Shown here in pieces: positions 49,465 to 60,376 of a stretch of 64,000 bases of DNA; position 1 is the first letter of the stretch, and each line of letters begins with the position of its first letter. The translations under genes were made by a program, and so were the position numbers. Origin of the DNA: Mimachlamys varia (lineage: Eukaryota; Mollusca; Bivalvia; Pectinida; Pectinidae); assembly GCA_947623455.1 (NCBI GenBank), contig OX392534.1:42103426-42167425 (forward strand), written 5' to 3'. The notes under the pieces were generated by a model that was not told the origin of the DNA, did no database searches, and saw only the letters and a list, made by a program, of their open reading frames with translations.

Positions 49465-49730
49465 AGACAGTCGTGCATATATTCCTCAAGTCGTGCATGT
49501 ATTCCTTGAGTCGTGGATGTATTCATTGAGTCGTGCATGTGTTACTTAAGTCGTGCATGTATTCATTGAGTCGTGCATGCATTCCTCGAGTCTTGCATGT
49601 GTTCCTTGAGTCGTGGGTGTATTCCTCGAGTCGTGCATGTATTCATTAAGGCGTGTATGTGTTCCTTGAATCATGCATATATTCCTTGAGTCGTGCACAT
49701 GTTCCTCGAGTCGTGCAGGGTTTATTGAAG
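49465..49730 (+). repeat. 20 bp minisatellite, about 13 copies
   Basis: The unit is TATTCCTTGAGTCGTGCATG, with variants CCTCAAG, CATTGAG and GTTACTTAAG. It starts about 120 bp after the HAD-like stop codon, so it may lie in that gene's 3' UTR. Confidence 0.85.
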
Positions 49731-49969
49731 AAGCCGGTTACTAATAATGCTGTTGTAATACAGGAAAAAACTACTAATACTCCTAGGACAGGTTCAAAAT
49801 TATATACGTAGTACTAAATTAAGAAAGGAACCATGTGGATTATTTTTGTTTCTATTTAATTGCTTTCAAACGCCATTGAAAACTTTTTCTTTGAGATCTT
49901 AAAAAGGACGATATGAGAAAGGTTTGGTGATTTGACAATGTAGGACTAAAGATGAACTTTGTTCCCCTT

Positions 49970-50157
49970 TCAAATCTATATACCACCGTGGATTTATTTA
50001 GTTTTCAATATACAACCGTGGATATACTTAGTTTTCAATATACAACCGTGGATTTACTTAGTTTTCAATATACCACCGTGGATTTACTTATTTTTCAAAA
50101 TACCACCGTGGATTTACTTATTTTTCAATATACCATCGTGGATTTACTTTTAGTGTA
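49970..50157 (+). repeat. 30 bp minisatellite, 6 copies
   Basis: The unit is ATACCACCGTGGATTTACTT followed by AGTTTTCAAT. Thirty is a multiple of three, which leaves two forward frames open; no gene is implied. Confidence 0.9.
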
Positions 50158-51655
50158 GTTACCAAACAACGCCGACCGTCCGAGCGGAATGTACATAACG
50201 GTTCTGTCGAACGGGAAACGTCCCATGTGGCTATCGGAAATAATGTGTTGTGACAACCCTAGAAAATGTTTTGCTTAAAGATCAGGAATGTATGTGCATT
50301 ATTAAAGACCACCAATTTGACACGACAGCTTTTTACGGAGGTTTTACAGCGAGGTCACGTACACCTATATAGGTATAATGGCAGTACGGGATCGTGGCCT
50401 TGTATATATTCTCGTGGCATTAAATTGAACAAAAGGCCTTTGATTGTCGGTTAAACGTAGGCTCATGTCGTTGTTATTATTACTTATGGAGAATATGACT
50501 AGAGCGAGTTGATAAAAAATAAAACTGCAGTCTGGCAGTGGCATTTATCATATATATGAATGCCTAATTAATATTAAACCTTCAGGGGATTGTCCATGAC
50601 AAGACGCAGTGACCTAGATATTACATTTGATCAATCTAATCCGAAGACTCCTCGTTGTCTACGTAAAACGATTGTGTTCAGGATCGCTATTCTGGTGCAA
50701 TGCGCATGTGTTTTGTTATTTTGGAGATTATTGAAATTATGAATTTTGTTCTCTGCCGCGTGAAAATGAAAATATGCGACTTTTATAAGTGAAGTGTAAG
50801 TATGTTTGTGAGATAATTTTTATTTGAAAGCAATATGTGATAATTTTGAATGTTTTTTTTTTATTAAGAGACAAAGACAACTGTATGAGCTCATTTCCCG
50901 CTTAATCTCCTTCGACCTTAACCTTGACCATGCTGTTTTATTCTGTTCTTGATCTTATAGTTCACAAGGTCGAATTTCCTTTATGATATGTAGTATTATG
51001 ATCTGTGGTATTATGATAAATATAATTAAAAGAATATACTGAATTTTTCAAGCATACATTGGCTTTGGAATTTCTGAAAATATCCCTGTTATAGTAATAG
51101 TACGACGTCACGATAGTTAGATTACATGTGTTGAATTATGTCAACTTGAGAACCGAATTCCATTTAATGAACTTTTTAGACTTGAATTATTTATCAGTTC
51201 AGATTTTATCAGATCTTTCAGACATGACAACGTTTTTGTCCTTGAGCTCATTAGTATGATGATTTCGTTATGACGTGAATGACTGTTCTTTGTTTAATAT
51301 TGAAACATGTTTTGAACTATTAAAAAAGATCCTGATATTTTTTTATAAAACAAAATGAATTTATTTGTGTGTGTATATGTTTTCCTTGTGTAACTTAGCC
51401 AAACAGAATTTAAACATGTGAAGTGTTTCAGGCTTCCAGAAAAAAAAAATTCAAATACATGATGTGAAGATGAATAAAAATCATCAAAATTCACGAAATA
51501 CGGTTGCATGTTTTATGCATGTGATGCAATTCGATTTCAAAAGGGCTGCAAAATAGGAGAAGGGAGACAATTCAAAACGAAATGTATGCGGGAACCTGAA
51601 ACACAACATTGTTTTCATTTGTCCTTGGCTATGATGATTCTGATGTTTATATATA
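50158..51655. other. AT-rich non-coding DNA
   Basis: There are no recognisable genes, RNA genes or arrays; only short uninformative open frames. Confidence 0.45.
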
Positions 51656-54600
51656 TATGGAGTCACGGGCCAAGCCAACAAGCTATAGAATAATCAGTAA
51701 GACATGGGCCAAGCCAACAAGCTATAGAATAATCAGTAAGACATGGGCCAAGCCAACAAACCATAGAATAATCAGTAAGACATGGGCCAAGCCAACAAGC
51801 TAAAGAATAATCAGTAAGACATGGGCCAAGCCAACAAACAAAAGAATGATCAGTAAGACACGAGCCAAGACAACAAGCTAAAGAAAAACCAGTAAGACAC
51901 GGGCCAAGCCAACAAGCTAAAGAATAATCAGTAAGACATGGGCCAAGCCAACAAGCTAAAGAAAAACCAGTAAGACACGGGCCAAGACAACAAGCTAAAG
52001 AAAAACCAGTAAGACACGGGCCGAGCCAACAAGCTATAGAATAATCAGTAAGACACGGGCCAAGCCAACAAGCTAAAGAATAATCAGTAAGACACGGGCC
52101 AAGCCAACAAGCTAAAGAATAATCAGTAAGACATGGGCCAAGCCAACAAACAAAAGAATGATCAGTAAGACATGGGCCAAGCCAACAAACAAAAGAATGA
52201 TCAGTAAGACACGAGCCAAGACAACAAGCTAAAGAATAATCAGTAAGACATGGGCCAAGCCAACAAGCTATAGAATAATCAGTAAGACACGGGCCAAGCC
52301 AACAAACTAAAGAATAATCAGTAAGACATGGGCCAAGCCAACAAGCTAAAGAATAATCAGTAAGACATGGGCCAAGCCAACAAACAAAAGAATGATCAGT
52401 AAGACATGGGCCAAGCCAACAAACAAAAGAATGATCAGTAAGACACGAGCCAAGACAACAAGCTAAAGAATAATCAGTAAGACATGGGCCAAGCCAACAA
52501 GCTATAGAATAATCAGTAAGACACGGGCCAAGCCAACAAACTAAAGAAAAACCAGTAAGACACGGGCCAAGCCAACAAGCTAAAGAATAATCAGTAAGAC
52601 ATGGGCCGAGCCAACAAGCTAAAGAATAATCAGTAAGACACGGGCCAAGCCAACAAGCTAAAGAATAATCAGTAAGACATGGGCCAAGCCAACAAGCTAA
52701 AGAATAATCAGTAAGACATGGGCCAAGCCAACAAACAAAAGAATGATCAGTAAGACATGGGCCAAGCCAACAAACAAAAGAATGATCAGTAAGACACGAG
52801 CCAAGACAACAAGCTAAAGAATAATCAGTAAGACATGGGCCAAGCCAACAAACAAAAGAATGATCATTAAGACACGAGCCAAGACAACAAGCCATAAAAT
52901 AATCAGTAAGACATGGGCCAAGCCAACAAGCTATAGAACAATCAGTAAGACTCGGGCCAAGCCAATAAACTATAGAATAATCAGTAAGACACGGGCCAAG
53001 CCAACAAGTTATAGAATAATCAATAAGACACGGGCCAAGCCAACAAGCTATAGAATAATCAGTTAGACATGGGCCAAGCCAACAAGCTATAGAATAATCA
53101 GTAAGACTCGAGCCATGCCAATAATCTATAGAATAATCAGTAAGACACGGGCCATGCCAATAAACTATAGAATAATCAGTAAGACACGGGCCATGCCAAT
53201 AATCTATAGAATAATCAGTAAGATACGGGCCAAGCCAACACGCTTTAGAATAATCAGTAAGACACGAGCCAAGACAACAAGCTATAGAATAATCAGTAAG
53301 ACATGGACCAAGCCAACAAGCTATAGAACAATCAGTAAGACACGGGCCAAGCCAACAAACTATAGAATAATCAGTAAGACACGGACCAAGCCAACAAGCT
53401 ATAGAATAATCAGTAAGACACGGGCCAAGCCAACAAGCTATAGAATAATCAGTAAGACATGGGCCAAGCCAACAAACTATAGAATAATCAGTAAGACACG
53501 GGCCAAGCCAACAAACTATAGAATAATCAGTAAGACAAGGGCCAAGCCAACAAACTATAGAATAATCAGTAAGACACGGGCCAAGCCAACAAGCTATAGA
53601 ATAATCAGTAAGACTCGGGCCAAGCCAATAAACTATAGAATAATCAGTATGAAACGGGCCAAGCCAACAAACTATAGAATAATCATTAAGACACGGGCCA
53701 AGCCAACAAGCTATAGAATAATCAGTTAGACACGGACCAAGCCAACAAACTATAGAATAATCAGTAAGATACGGGCCAAGCCAACACGCTATAGAATAAT
53801 CAGTAAGACACGAGCCAAGACAACAAACTATAGAATAATCAGTAAGACATGGGCCAAGCCAATAAACTATAGAATAATCAGTAAGACACGGACCAAGCCA
53901 ACAAGCTATAGAATAATCAGTAAGACATGGGCCAAGCCAACAAGCTATAGAATAATCAGTAAGACACGGGCCAAGGCAACAAGCTATAGAATAATCAGTA
54001 AGACACTGGCCAAGCCATGGGCCAAGCCAACAAGCTATAGAATAATTAGTAAGAGACGGGCCAAACCAACAAACTAGAATAATCAGTTAGACACGGGCCA
54101 AGCCAACAAGCTATAGTATAATCAGTAAGACACGGGCCAAGCCAACAAGCTATAGAATAATTAATAAGACACGGGCCAAGGCAACAAGCTATAGAATAAT
54201 CAGTAAGACACGGGCCAAGCCAACAAACTATAGAATAATCAGTAAGATACGGGCCAAGCCAATAATCTAAAGAATAATCAGTAAGACACGGGCCAAGCCA
54301 ATAAGCTATAGAATAATTAGTAAGAGACGGGCCAAACTAACAAGCTATAGAATAATCAGTAAGACACGGGCCAAGCCAACAAACTATAGAATAATCAGTA
54401 AGACATGGGCCAAGCCAACAAACTATAGAATAATCAGTAAGACACGGGCCAAGCCAACAAACTATAGAATAATCAGTAAGACACGGGCCAAGCCAACAAG
54501 CTATAGAATAATCATTAAGACACGGGCCAAGGCAACAAGCTATAGAATAATCAGTAAGACACGGACCAAGCCAACAAGCTATAGAATAATCAGTAAGACA

Positions 54601-54708
54601 CGGGCCAGGCAAACAAGCTATAGAATAATTAGTGAGACACGGGTCAAGCCAACAAACTATAGAATAATCATTAAGACACGGGCCAAGCCAACAAGCTATA
54701 GAATAAGT
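51656..54708 (+). repeat. 39 bp minisatellite, about 78 copies
   Basis: The unit is GGGCCAAGCCAACAAGCTAT followed by AGAATAATCAGTAAGACAC. Two domains exist: 51800-52880 is dominated by AGCTAAAG and AAACAAAAGAATGATC variants, and the rest by AGCTATAG / AAACTATAG. A motif pairing GAATGATCAG units with GACACGAGCCAAGACAAC recurs at about 52148, 52382 and 52733 (6 and 9 units apart). A 410-codon frame on the minus strand (51663-52895) is only the 13-residue repeat. Confidence 0.96.
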
Positions 54709-55378
54709 ATGTGGAACACTATACCGAAGTACGATTATATGCAACTTTCTTTTTTGTACTTGTCAGAAAGGCCCGAATATGTATATGTCCAGTTGACTGA
54801 AATATAGACTGAAAATTTGTGTCCAAAATGGTCACTGGTGTAAAATATTAATGTTTGATAAAATGTAGCCTTTTGAATGAATGAATGATTAATTTACTGA
54901 CTGGGAAAGATCTAACATTATGGTAGTTGTGACGTCATACTGAACAATTTTCGAAATCATTGCTCGTTTCTGTGGCATTCGTCAAATCTTACTGGGGTTA
55001 AACAACAGATCAGCATTGTGCTTGCAAGCATGTCTTAATGTACACTACAATGACGCCACGATTCACGGTCGACACAGGACATGGCCTTTCTGATAGTATC
55101 TAACTTATGATATACATGTACACGTGTTCAATGGTGTCTCTGACCGTAATGATTTACTATCATTTGACACTTGAAACTTTTTTTTAAATGAAAAAGGTAT
55201 TTCAAATATTCAAGTATTCTGAGACGTTAATTACTCGGAGGGGTTTAAAACCACAGGGACTTGAGTATTTGTTACAGCTAGTTTTGGACCTAAACTAGGG
55301 TGTTTGGGGTAATTTTACAATTTTTTCAATTTTAGATCAATTTTCGATAAAAAATGACCCTTCAATGGTTATAAAGCC
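54709..55378. other. Non-coding DNA
   Basis: I see nothing supportable. Confidence 0.4.
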
Positions 55379-55535
55379 TGTGATATGAATAGGTCTATGA
55401 TGTGAATAGGTGTATGATATGAATAGGTCTATGATGTGAATAGGTGTATGATATGAATAGGTCTATGATATGAATAGGTCTATGGTATGAATAGGTCTAT
55501 GATATGAATAGGTCTATAATATGAATGGGTCTAAT
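55379..55535 (+). repeat. 17/18 bp minisatellite, about 9 copies
   Basis: The unit is GTCTATGATATGAATAG with GTGTATGAT and TATGATGTG variants. Confidence 0.88.
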
Positions 55536-55754
55536 ATAAGAGAAACTATAGGGGGAATTGTGTTTGTCTAGTTGTTTTACATGACAGTTTGCTATACGCT
55601 GTCAGCTCTGTATGGATTACCAGGTAATACAAATCGATAGTTGGTGCTATCTATCTGGTTAAGTCGCGATCTCAACGAATGACCCCCGGGGGATCCAATC
55701 TATCATTGCTAGTGCACTTAGTACCGGAATGGTCGTTTGGGATGGGGGTTACAA

Positions 55755-56665
55755 TGACATAACAGTTTTAGTAGACGGGGGCGGAGGTGGGGGGGGGGGG
55801 GGGTTACAGTGACACAGCAGTTTTAGTAGAAGGGGGCGGGGGGAGGGGGGTTACAGTGACACAGCAGTTTTAGTAGAAGGGGGGGGGGGCTGGTTACAGT
55901 GACACAGCAGTTTTAGTAAAAGGGGGGGGGGGCTGGTTACAGTGACACCCGCCCCCGCCCCCGTCTACTAAACTGCTGTATCACTGTAACATGCTCCCCC
56001 AGCCCCTTTCTACTATTACTGCTGTGTCACTGTAACCCGCTCCCCCCCCGCCCCTTCTACAGCAGTTTTAGTAGACGGGGCGGGGGGGGGGGGTTACAGT
56101 GACACAGCAGTTTTAGTAGAAGGGGGCGGTTACAGTGACATGGCAGTTTTAGTAGAAGGGAGGGGGCTGGTTACAGTGACACAACAGTTTTAGTAGAAGG
56201 GGGCAGGGGGGGGGGGCTACAGTGACATGGCAGTTTTAGTAGAAGGGGGGGGGGCTGGTTACAGTGACACAGCAGTTTTAGTAGAAGGGGCGGGGGGGGG
56301 GGGGAGCGGGTTACAGTGACACAGCAGTAATAGTAGAAAGGGGCTGGGGGAGCATGTTACAGTGATACAGCAGTTTAGTAGACGGGGGCGGGGGCGGGTT
56401 ACAGTGACACGGCAGTTTAAGTAGAAGGGGGCGGGGGGGGGGGGGGTTACAGTGACACAGCAGTTTTAGTAGACGGGGCGGGGGGGGGGTTACAGTGACA
56501 CAGCAGTTTTAGTAGAAGGGGGCGGGGGCGGGGGCGGGGGCGGGTAGCGGGTTATAGTGACACAGCAGTTTTAGTAGAAGGGGGCGGGGGGCTGGTTACA
56601 GTGACACAGCAGTAATAGTAGAAGGGGCTGGCATGGGGGGAGCATGTGGCAGTGACACGGCAGTT
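55755..56665 (+). repeat. G-run-rich array of ~45-60 bp units, with an inverted block
   Basis: The constant core is TTACAGTGACACAGCAGTTT followed by TAGTAGAAGG and a run of 5-15 G with interspersed C. The stretch 55947-56060 is in the opposite orientation. The many runs of four or more G on one strand make G-quadruplex formation plausible and homopolymer-length errors likely. Confidence 0.92.
55947..56399. repeat. Long inverted repeat within the G-rich array
   Basis: 55947-56060 is the reverse complement of 56281-56399 except for G-run length. The shared distinctive variants are AGCAGTAATAGTAGAAAGGG, GGAGCATGTTACAGTGATAC and CAGCAGTTTAGTAGACGGGG. Confidence 0.9.
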
Positions 56666-56808
56666 TTAGTAGAAGGGGCGGGATTGGGGATGGAGGCTGC
56701 GACTTATAATTTATGACATAGTAGTTTTATTAGCATGTAGTTTAATTTGTTGTAGTACAGTGCAGCGGTCATTATGACATTTTTTTCAGACATTTAAAAA
56801 TGAGTGCG

Positions 56809-56892
56809 CATCGTCGGATACCCACGGCTGATCTTGCTCATCATTGATGAGTGAGTTAGCGAAGCGAGATCAACCGTGGGTATCCGACGATG
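56809..56892. mobile_element. Short foldback with 30 bp arms
   Basis: The left arm 56809-56838 (CATCGTCGGATACCCACGGC...) pairs with 56863-56892 (...CCGTGGGTATCCGACGATG) with two mismatches and a 24 bp loop. It may be a MITE or the end of a larger DNA transposon. No clear target duplication was found. Confidence 0.6.
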
Positions 56893-57498
56893 ATGGGTAC
56901 GTCAAATACGTTTAAATAGTGTTTGTCAGCTGATAACCCTACATATAAATAAAATGTACAAAAAATAACATGCTTAAAAATTAGTTAAACTACAAGAAAT
57001 TACCACTGCTTTGGAGGTGTCAGTACAATCAGTTAAAGACCAGGCAAATACATCTTTAACAACATTTCGTTTATTTTTGTCTAAGGAGATAACTTTTATC
57101 TTTTATTTTGGCAGGATAGTAGAAATTTTCAAGTGCGATACCATTTAAACACCAACCTTCAATTTAAGGTGGATCGGTGTTAGAATAAGAGGTGGGGTTG
57201 AGGTCTGGGGACAGAATGAAAATCGATATTAAGATCCGTAAAGTTTTAATTATTGTCTTACAACAGTTCACTACCCCTAGAACCAATCTGGCGACGTTCC
57301 AAATGTTCAACTCCTATATTTGGTTAGGTATATTTAATTTCATTTCGACATAAAGGTCACGTCACGTTATTACATATGTACATATACGCGTGTATACGTC
57401 ATGATAAGTTTGTTGTTGACTATTTCTTAATATATTAACATTGTCATCACAAAGGAAAGAATACTCGTGTTATCGAGTAGCTCCGGGATATTCTGTAA
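56893..57498. other. Non-coding DNA
   Basis: I see no gene or repeat that I can support. Confidence 0.4.
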
Positions 57499-57978
57499 AC
57501 GAATCTCGTTTACGGAAAGTGCCGACGGTTCCCGATTGAGGAAAGAGTATCAGTTCTCTCAGTTACACTGTATACTGCAGAAGTGGAATTAATGGACTCT
57601 TCTACATCAGCTGCTTACCTAGATCTCTACTTAAACTATGACCAACATGGACAGCTTACTACTAAGCTATACGATAAACGTGATGATTTCAATTTTCCTA
57701 TCATGAACTTTCCATTTCTTGATAGTAACATCCCTGCTTCTCCAACCTATAGTGTTTACATGTCGCAGCTGATTCGATATTCTAGGGTTTGCTCTAAATA
57801 TCGGGATTTTCGTGATCGATGTCGAATGCTGACAAACAAACTAACAACACAAGGATTCGAGAGATGCAGGTTGATCAGAACTATGGGCAAGTTTTATGGT
57901 CGCCATCTTTGTCTCATTGAGAAATATTCTGTATCTTTAAGTGATATGAAGATGGACGCTTTTGAGTATGCTCATTAG
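57499..57978 (+). pseudogene. C-terminal fragment of a retroelement polyprotein
   Basis: The frame is open from 57499 (after TAA at 57496) to TAG at 57976-57978. It contains A-A-Y-L-D-L-Y-L-N-Y, K-L-Y-D-K-R-D-D-F-N-F-P-I, N-F-P-F-L-D-S-N-I-P-A-S and Y-M-S-Q-L-I-R-Y-S-R. I recognise this series as the conserved stretch downstream of reverse transcriptase in a family of retroelements common in aquatic animals, although I cannot name the clade with confidence. The reverse transcriptase itself (catalytic Y-x-D-D) is absent upstream, so this copy is 5'-truncated. Within the fragment I see no frameshift or stop. Confidence 0.65.
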
Positions 57979-58270
57979 TGTGTTTACTTGTTGTGATTGA
58001 CAATGATACCCAGTTCTCATTTTGAGAACTTGATGTTTACATGGATGTGACAAAGATTTACATGGCGGGTGTCGTCGATGAAGCAGAAGACGCTTACTCT
58101 TCCGGAACACCTGGTCTTATTCTCTTGTACTTTGACAAGAGTCTCCATGTAAATCTTTTCTTTGTTCATATTTTGCCCCTGATTTAATCGGTTTTGAATT
58201 GGATTATGATTTTGTTAAAGCTTTGGTATTCTCTTATTTATTTTCTGGAAGTCGTACTGCCACCAAAAGG
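57979..58270 (+). mobile_element. 3' untranslated end of the same retroelement
   Basis: The stretch TTTACATGGCGGGTGTCGTC (58061-58080) through TCTTCCGGAACACCTGG is a phrase I associate with the 3' region of this retroelement family. An imperfect inverted pair around it (AAGATTTACATGG near 58055 and CCATGTAAATCTT near 58145) could form a stem. The 3' limit is uncertain. Confidence 0.5.
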
Positions 58271-58478
58271 GAAGTAACTCTGTGCCATGGCGATCAGCTT
58301 CGAAGATAAGCCCAAATACTCCCGAAGTCCGGCTGTTTGTTGCCGATGTAGGGACATCAGTTGATAAGATAACACACACCATATGATCGTATATGTGAGA
58401 TCAAATATGATACATGGTCCTAGAATTCTAATTGAACAATATCGTTTGTTATTTGATATTTGGTCATGACATTTATTA

Positions 58479-58586
58479 AAGGCCCAATATACGTAACTTC
58501 AGGGAAATTTTCGTGATTCTAAAAAATTCTAAAAAAAAGTCCAGTTGATATCCATGCAAAAATAAGCCTTAAACGAAGTTAACCTG
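58479..58586 (+). mobile_element. Left fragment of the MITE seen at 6999-7385
   Basis: The terminal repeat AAGGCCCAATATACGTAACT and the following ~85 bp (GTGATTCT, AAAAATTCTAAAA, CCAGTTGATATCCATGCAAA, AACGAAGT) match 6999-7105. The right end is missing; the sequence runs into a SINE. Confidence 0.8.
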
Positions 58587-59020
58587 GTCAATTGGTTAAG
58601 GTGTCTGACATTCTGTTACCACTAACCCCTCTGTGACCAAGAAGTTAGTATGTCTGATATTCGGAATACCACTAGATCTCCACCTCTGGGCTGCGGTTGT
58701 CAAGTGGTTAAGGTGTCTGATATTCTGCTACCGCTAACCCTGCGGTGGTCAAATGGTTAAAGTGTCTCACATGTCATCGATAGCTCACCACCTCTAGGTC
58801 ACGATGACCAAGTGGTTTAAAGTGTCTGACAATCTGCTACCACTAGCTCTCCACCTCTGGGCCACGATGGCGGATTCGATGCGTACGTGGGTCGGTCATC
58901 AGGTACTGGCCGTTGGTCAGTGGTATTTTCTCAGGGAACTCCGGTCTTCTCCACCACTAAAACCTGACACGTCCTGAAATTACCATAGCTGTTACAAGGA
59001 CGTAAAACACAAACAAACCA
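58587..59020 (+). mobile_element. tRNA-derived SINE with about five tandem head-like modules
   Basis: A-box-like modules (GGTCAATTGGTTAAGGTGTC and relatives) occur at about 58590, 58640, 58700, 58745 and 58805, each followed by TCTGAYATTCTG-type sequence and usually CCACCTCTGGG. A single body follows: ACGTGGGTCGGTCATCAGGT, GGTATTTTCTCAGGGAACTC, TCCACCACTAAAACCTGACA and the 3' end ACAAGGACGTAAAACACAAA. The body matches, from memory, a widespread bivalve SINE. Confidence 0.75.
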
Positions 59021-59386
59021 ATCTCTATCAGTGGAGATTATAATAACAAACCATAACTATAGGTATTGGTATCAGGTGATGGCAAACCAATAACAAAGCC
59101 ATGTTTATATATTGATTTCCTCAGCATGTATATGGAGATGGTGTGTTACCATTCCGACACTGTAACGCTCTTCAAGTCTTGTGATCCAGTTATACACTTA
59201 TTCAGGGTATAATTTACGACTATAATAGTCTGTACTATTGATCTCCTATCGAGTATACCAGTGATACAATGTTCGGTGAGATACATTATGGATTATCTAT
59301 ATGTGTTGGTATAGAGAATTAGTTTGTTACACTATTGAGGAATACGTCACTCTCAATACTGCTGAAACGGCTAAAGCTCATCAATG
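59021..59386. other. Non-coding DNA
   Basis: No gene or array is visible. Confidence 0.4.
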
Positions 59387-59930
59387 ATTTATACAGTTGT
59401 ACAGGGACCTGAGGATGAAGTACAGTAGCATTTGGTGCACAGTGACATGAAGATAATCTTGGCTCAAACCAAGACCTTTCTTTGGGAAATACGCTATTTT
59501 ACAGACATATCCCACCGGCAGCACCAATCAAGGTATTCCACCTAGTCACGTTTGATTAAGTGGAATATTTTTACCAAGGGGATGAACGATTCTTTTATTC
59601 GCCCACAATTTACAGTTTTTTGCTAGAGGAAAGAAAAGACAACTCCCAAGCGCTACTTTATTACTCTAAAACGTCATTATCAATGATTTATACAGATGTA
59701 CAAGGACCTGAGGATGAAGTACAGTAGTATTTGGTGCACAGTGACATAAAGATAGATCATCGTAAGATGTTTGGTACACAGGGACCATTACGTTCTTACC
59801 ATTATCATATGATCTTGGCTCAAACCAAGACCTTTCTGAGGGTAATTCGCTATTTTACAGACATATCCCACCGGCGGCACCAATCACGGTATTCCACCTA
59901 GTCACGTTTCATTAAGTGGAATATTTGTAT
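59387..59930 (+). repeat. Two direct copies of a ~200-260 bp block
   Basis: 59387-59567 and 59672-59930 share ATCAATGATTTATACAG, CCTGAGGATGAAGTACAGTA, TGGCTCAAACCAAGACCTTT, CATATCCCACCGGC and TAAGTGGAATATTT. The second copy has about 55 bp extra (GATCATCGTAAGATGTTTGG...) in the middle. Confidence 0.85.
59568..59671 (+). repeat. Spacer block repeated at 60262-60376
   Basis: CCAAGGGGATGAACGATTCT through AAGAAAAGACAACTC, AAGCGCTACTTTATTACTCT and AAAACGTCATTATC occurs at both places. Confidence 0.88.
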
Positions 59931-60144
59931 TGACTAAAGCTTTCCTCTAGCCTTTGGAAAGAATCACTTACCTTCCTCATCAGGGCGAACGCTAAACACT
60001 AGGCTACTATGACGCCACAGCACCAATACAATGACGTTACCTCGACAACTCAATCACACATCACATCAACATTGTCTTGCATTGACTCAACGTCAATATT
60101 AGATATGTATACGGTTTAACAGGGTATTCTAAGAGAAAAATAAA

Positions 60145-60277
60145 CATTCATCCCCTTGGTTGTGACAAGGTCTCTCAAAACTCGGGGTAAGGTTCTTAGC
60201 CAAACACTCGTGTTTGGCAGCTTAAGAATCTTACCCCGAGGGTTGAGATCCCCTGTCTCACCCCAAGGGAATGAACG
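60145..60277. mobile_element. Foldback element with ~65 bp imperfect arms
   Basis: The left arm runs CATTCATCCCCTTGGTTGTG, then ACTCGGGGTAAGGTTCTTAG and CCAAACAC. The right arm is its imperfect complement, ending CCCCAAGGGAATGAACG. The tip is CACTCGTG. The outer right end is the same sequence that starts the block at 59571, where the rest of the foldback is absent. Confidence 0.7.
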
Positions 60278-60376
60278 ATTCTTTTATTCTCCCACAATTC
60301 ACATTTTGCATGTTGCTAGAGGAAAGAAAAGACAACTCACAAGCGCTACTTTATTACTCTAAAACGTCATTATCGA

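Noticed and set aside
51663..52895. 410-codon minus-strand frame with a C-W-L-G-P-C-L-T-D-Y-S repeat (and plus-strand frames)
   Set aside because: It is a by-product of the 39 bp repeat; the Cys-rich look is not enough to propose a secreted repeat protein.
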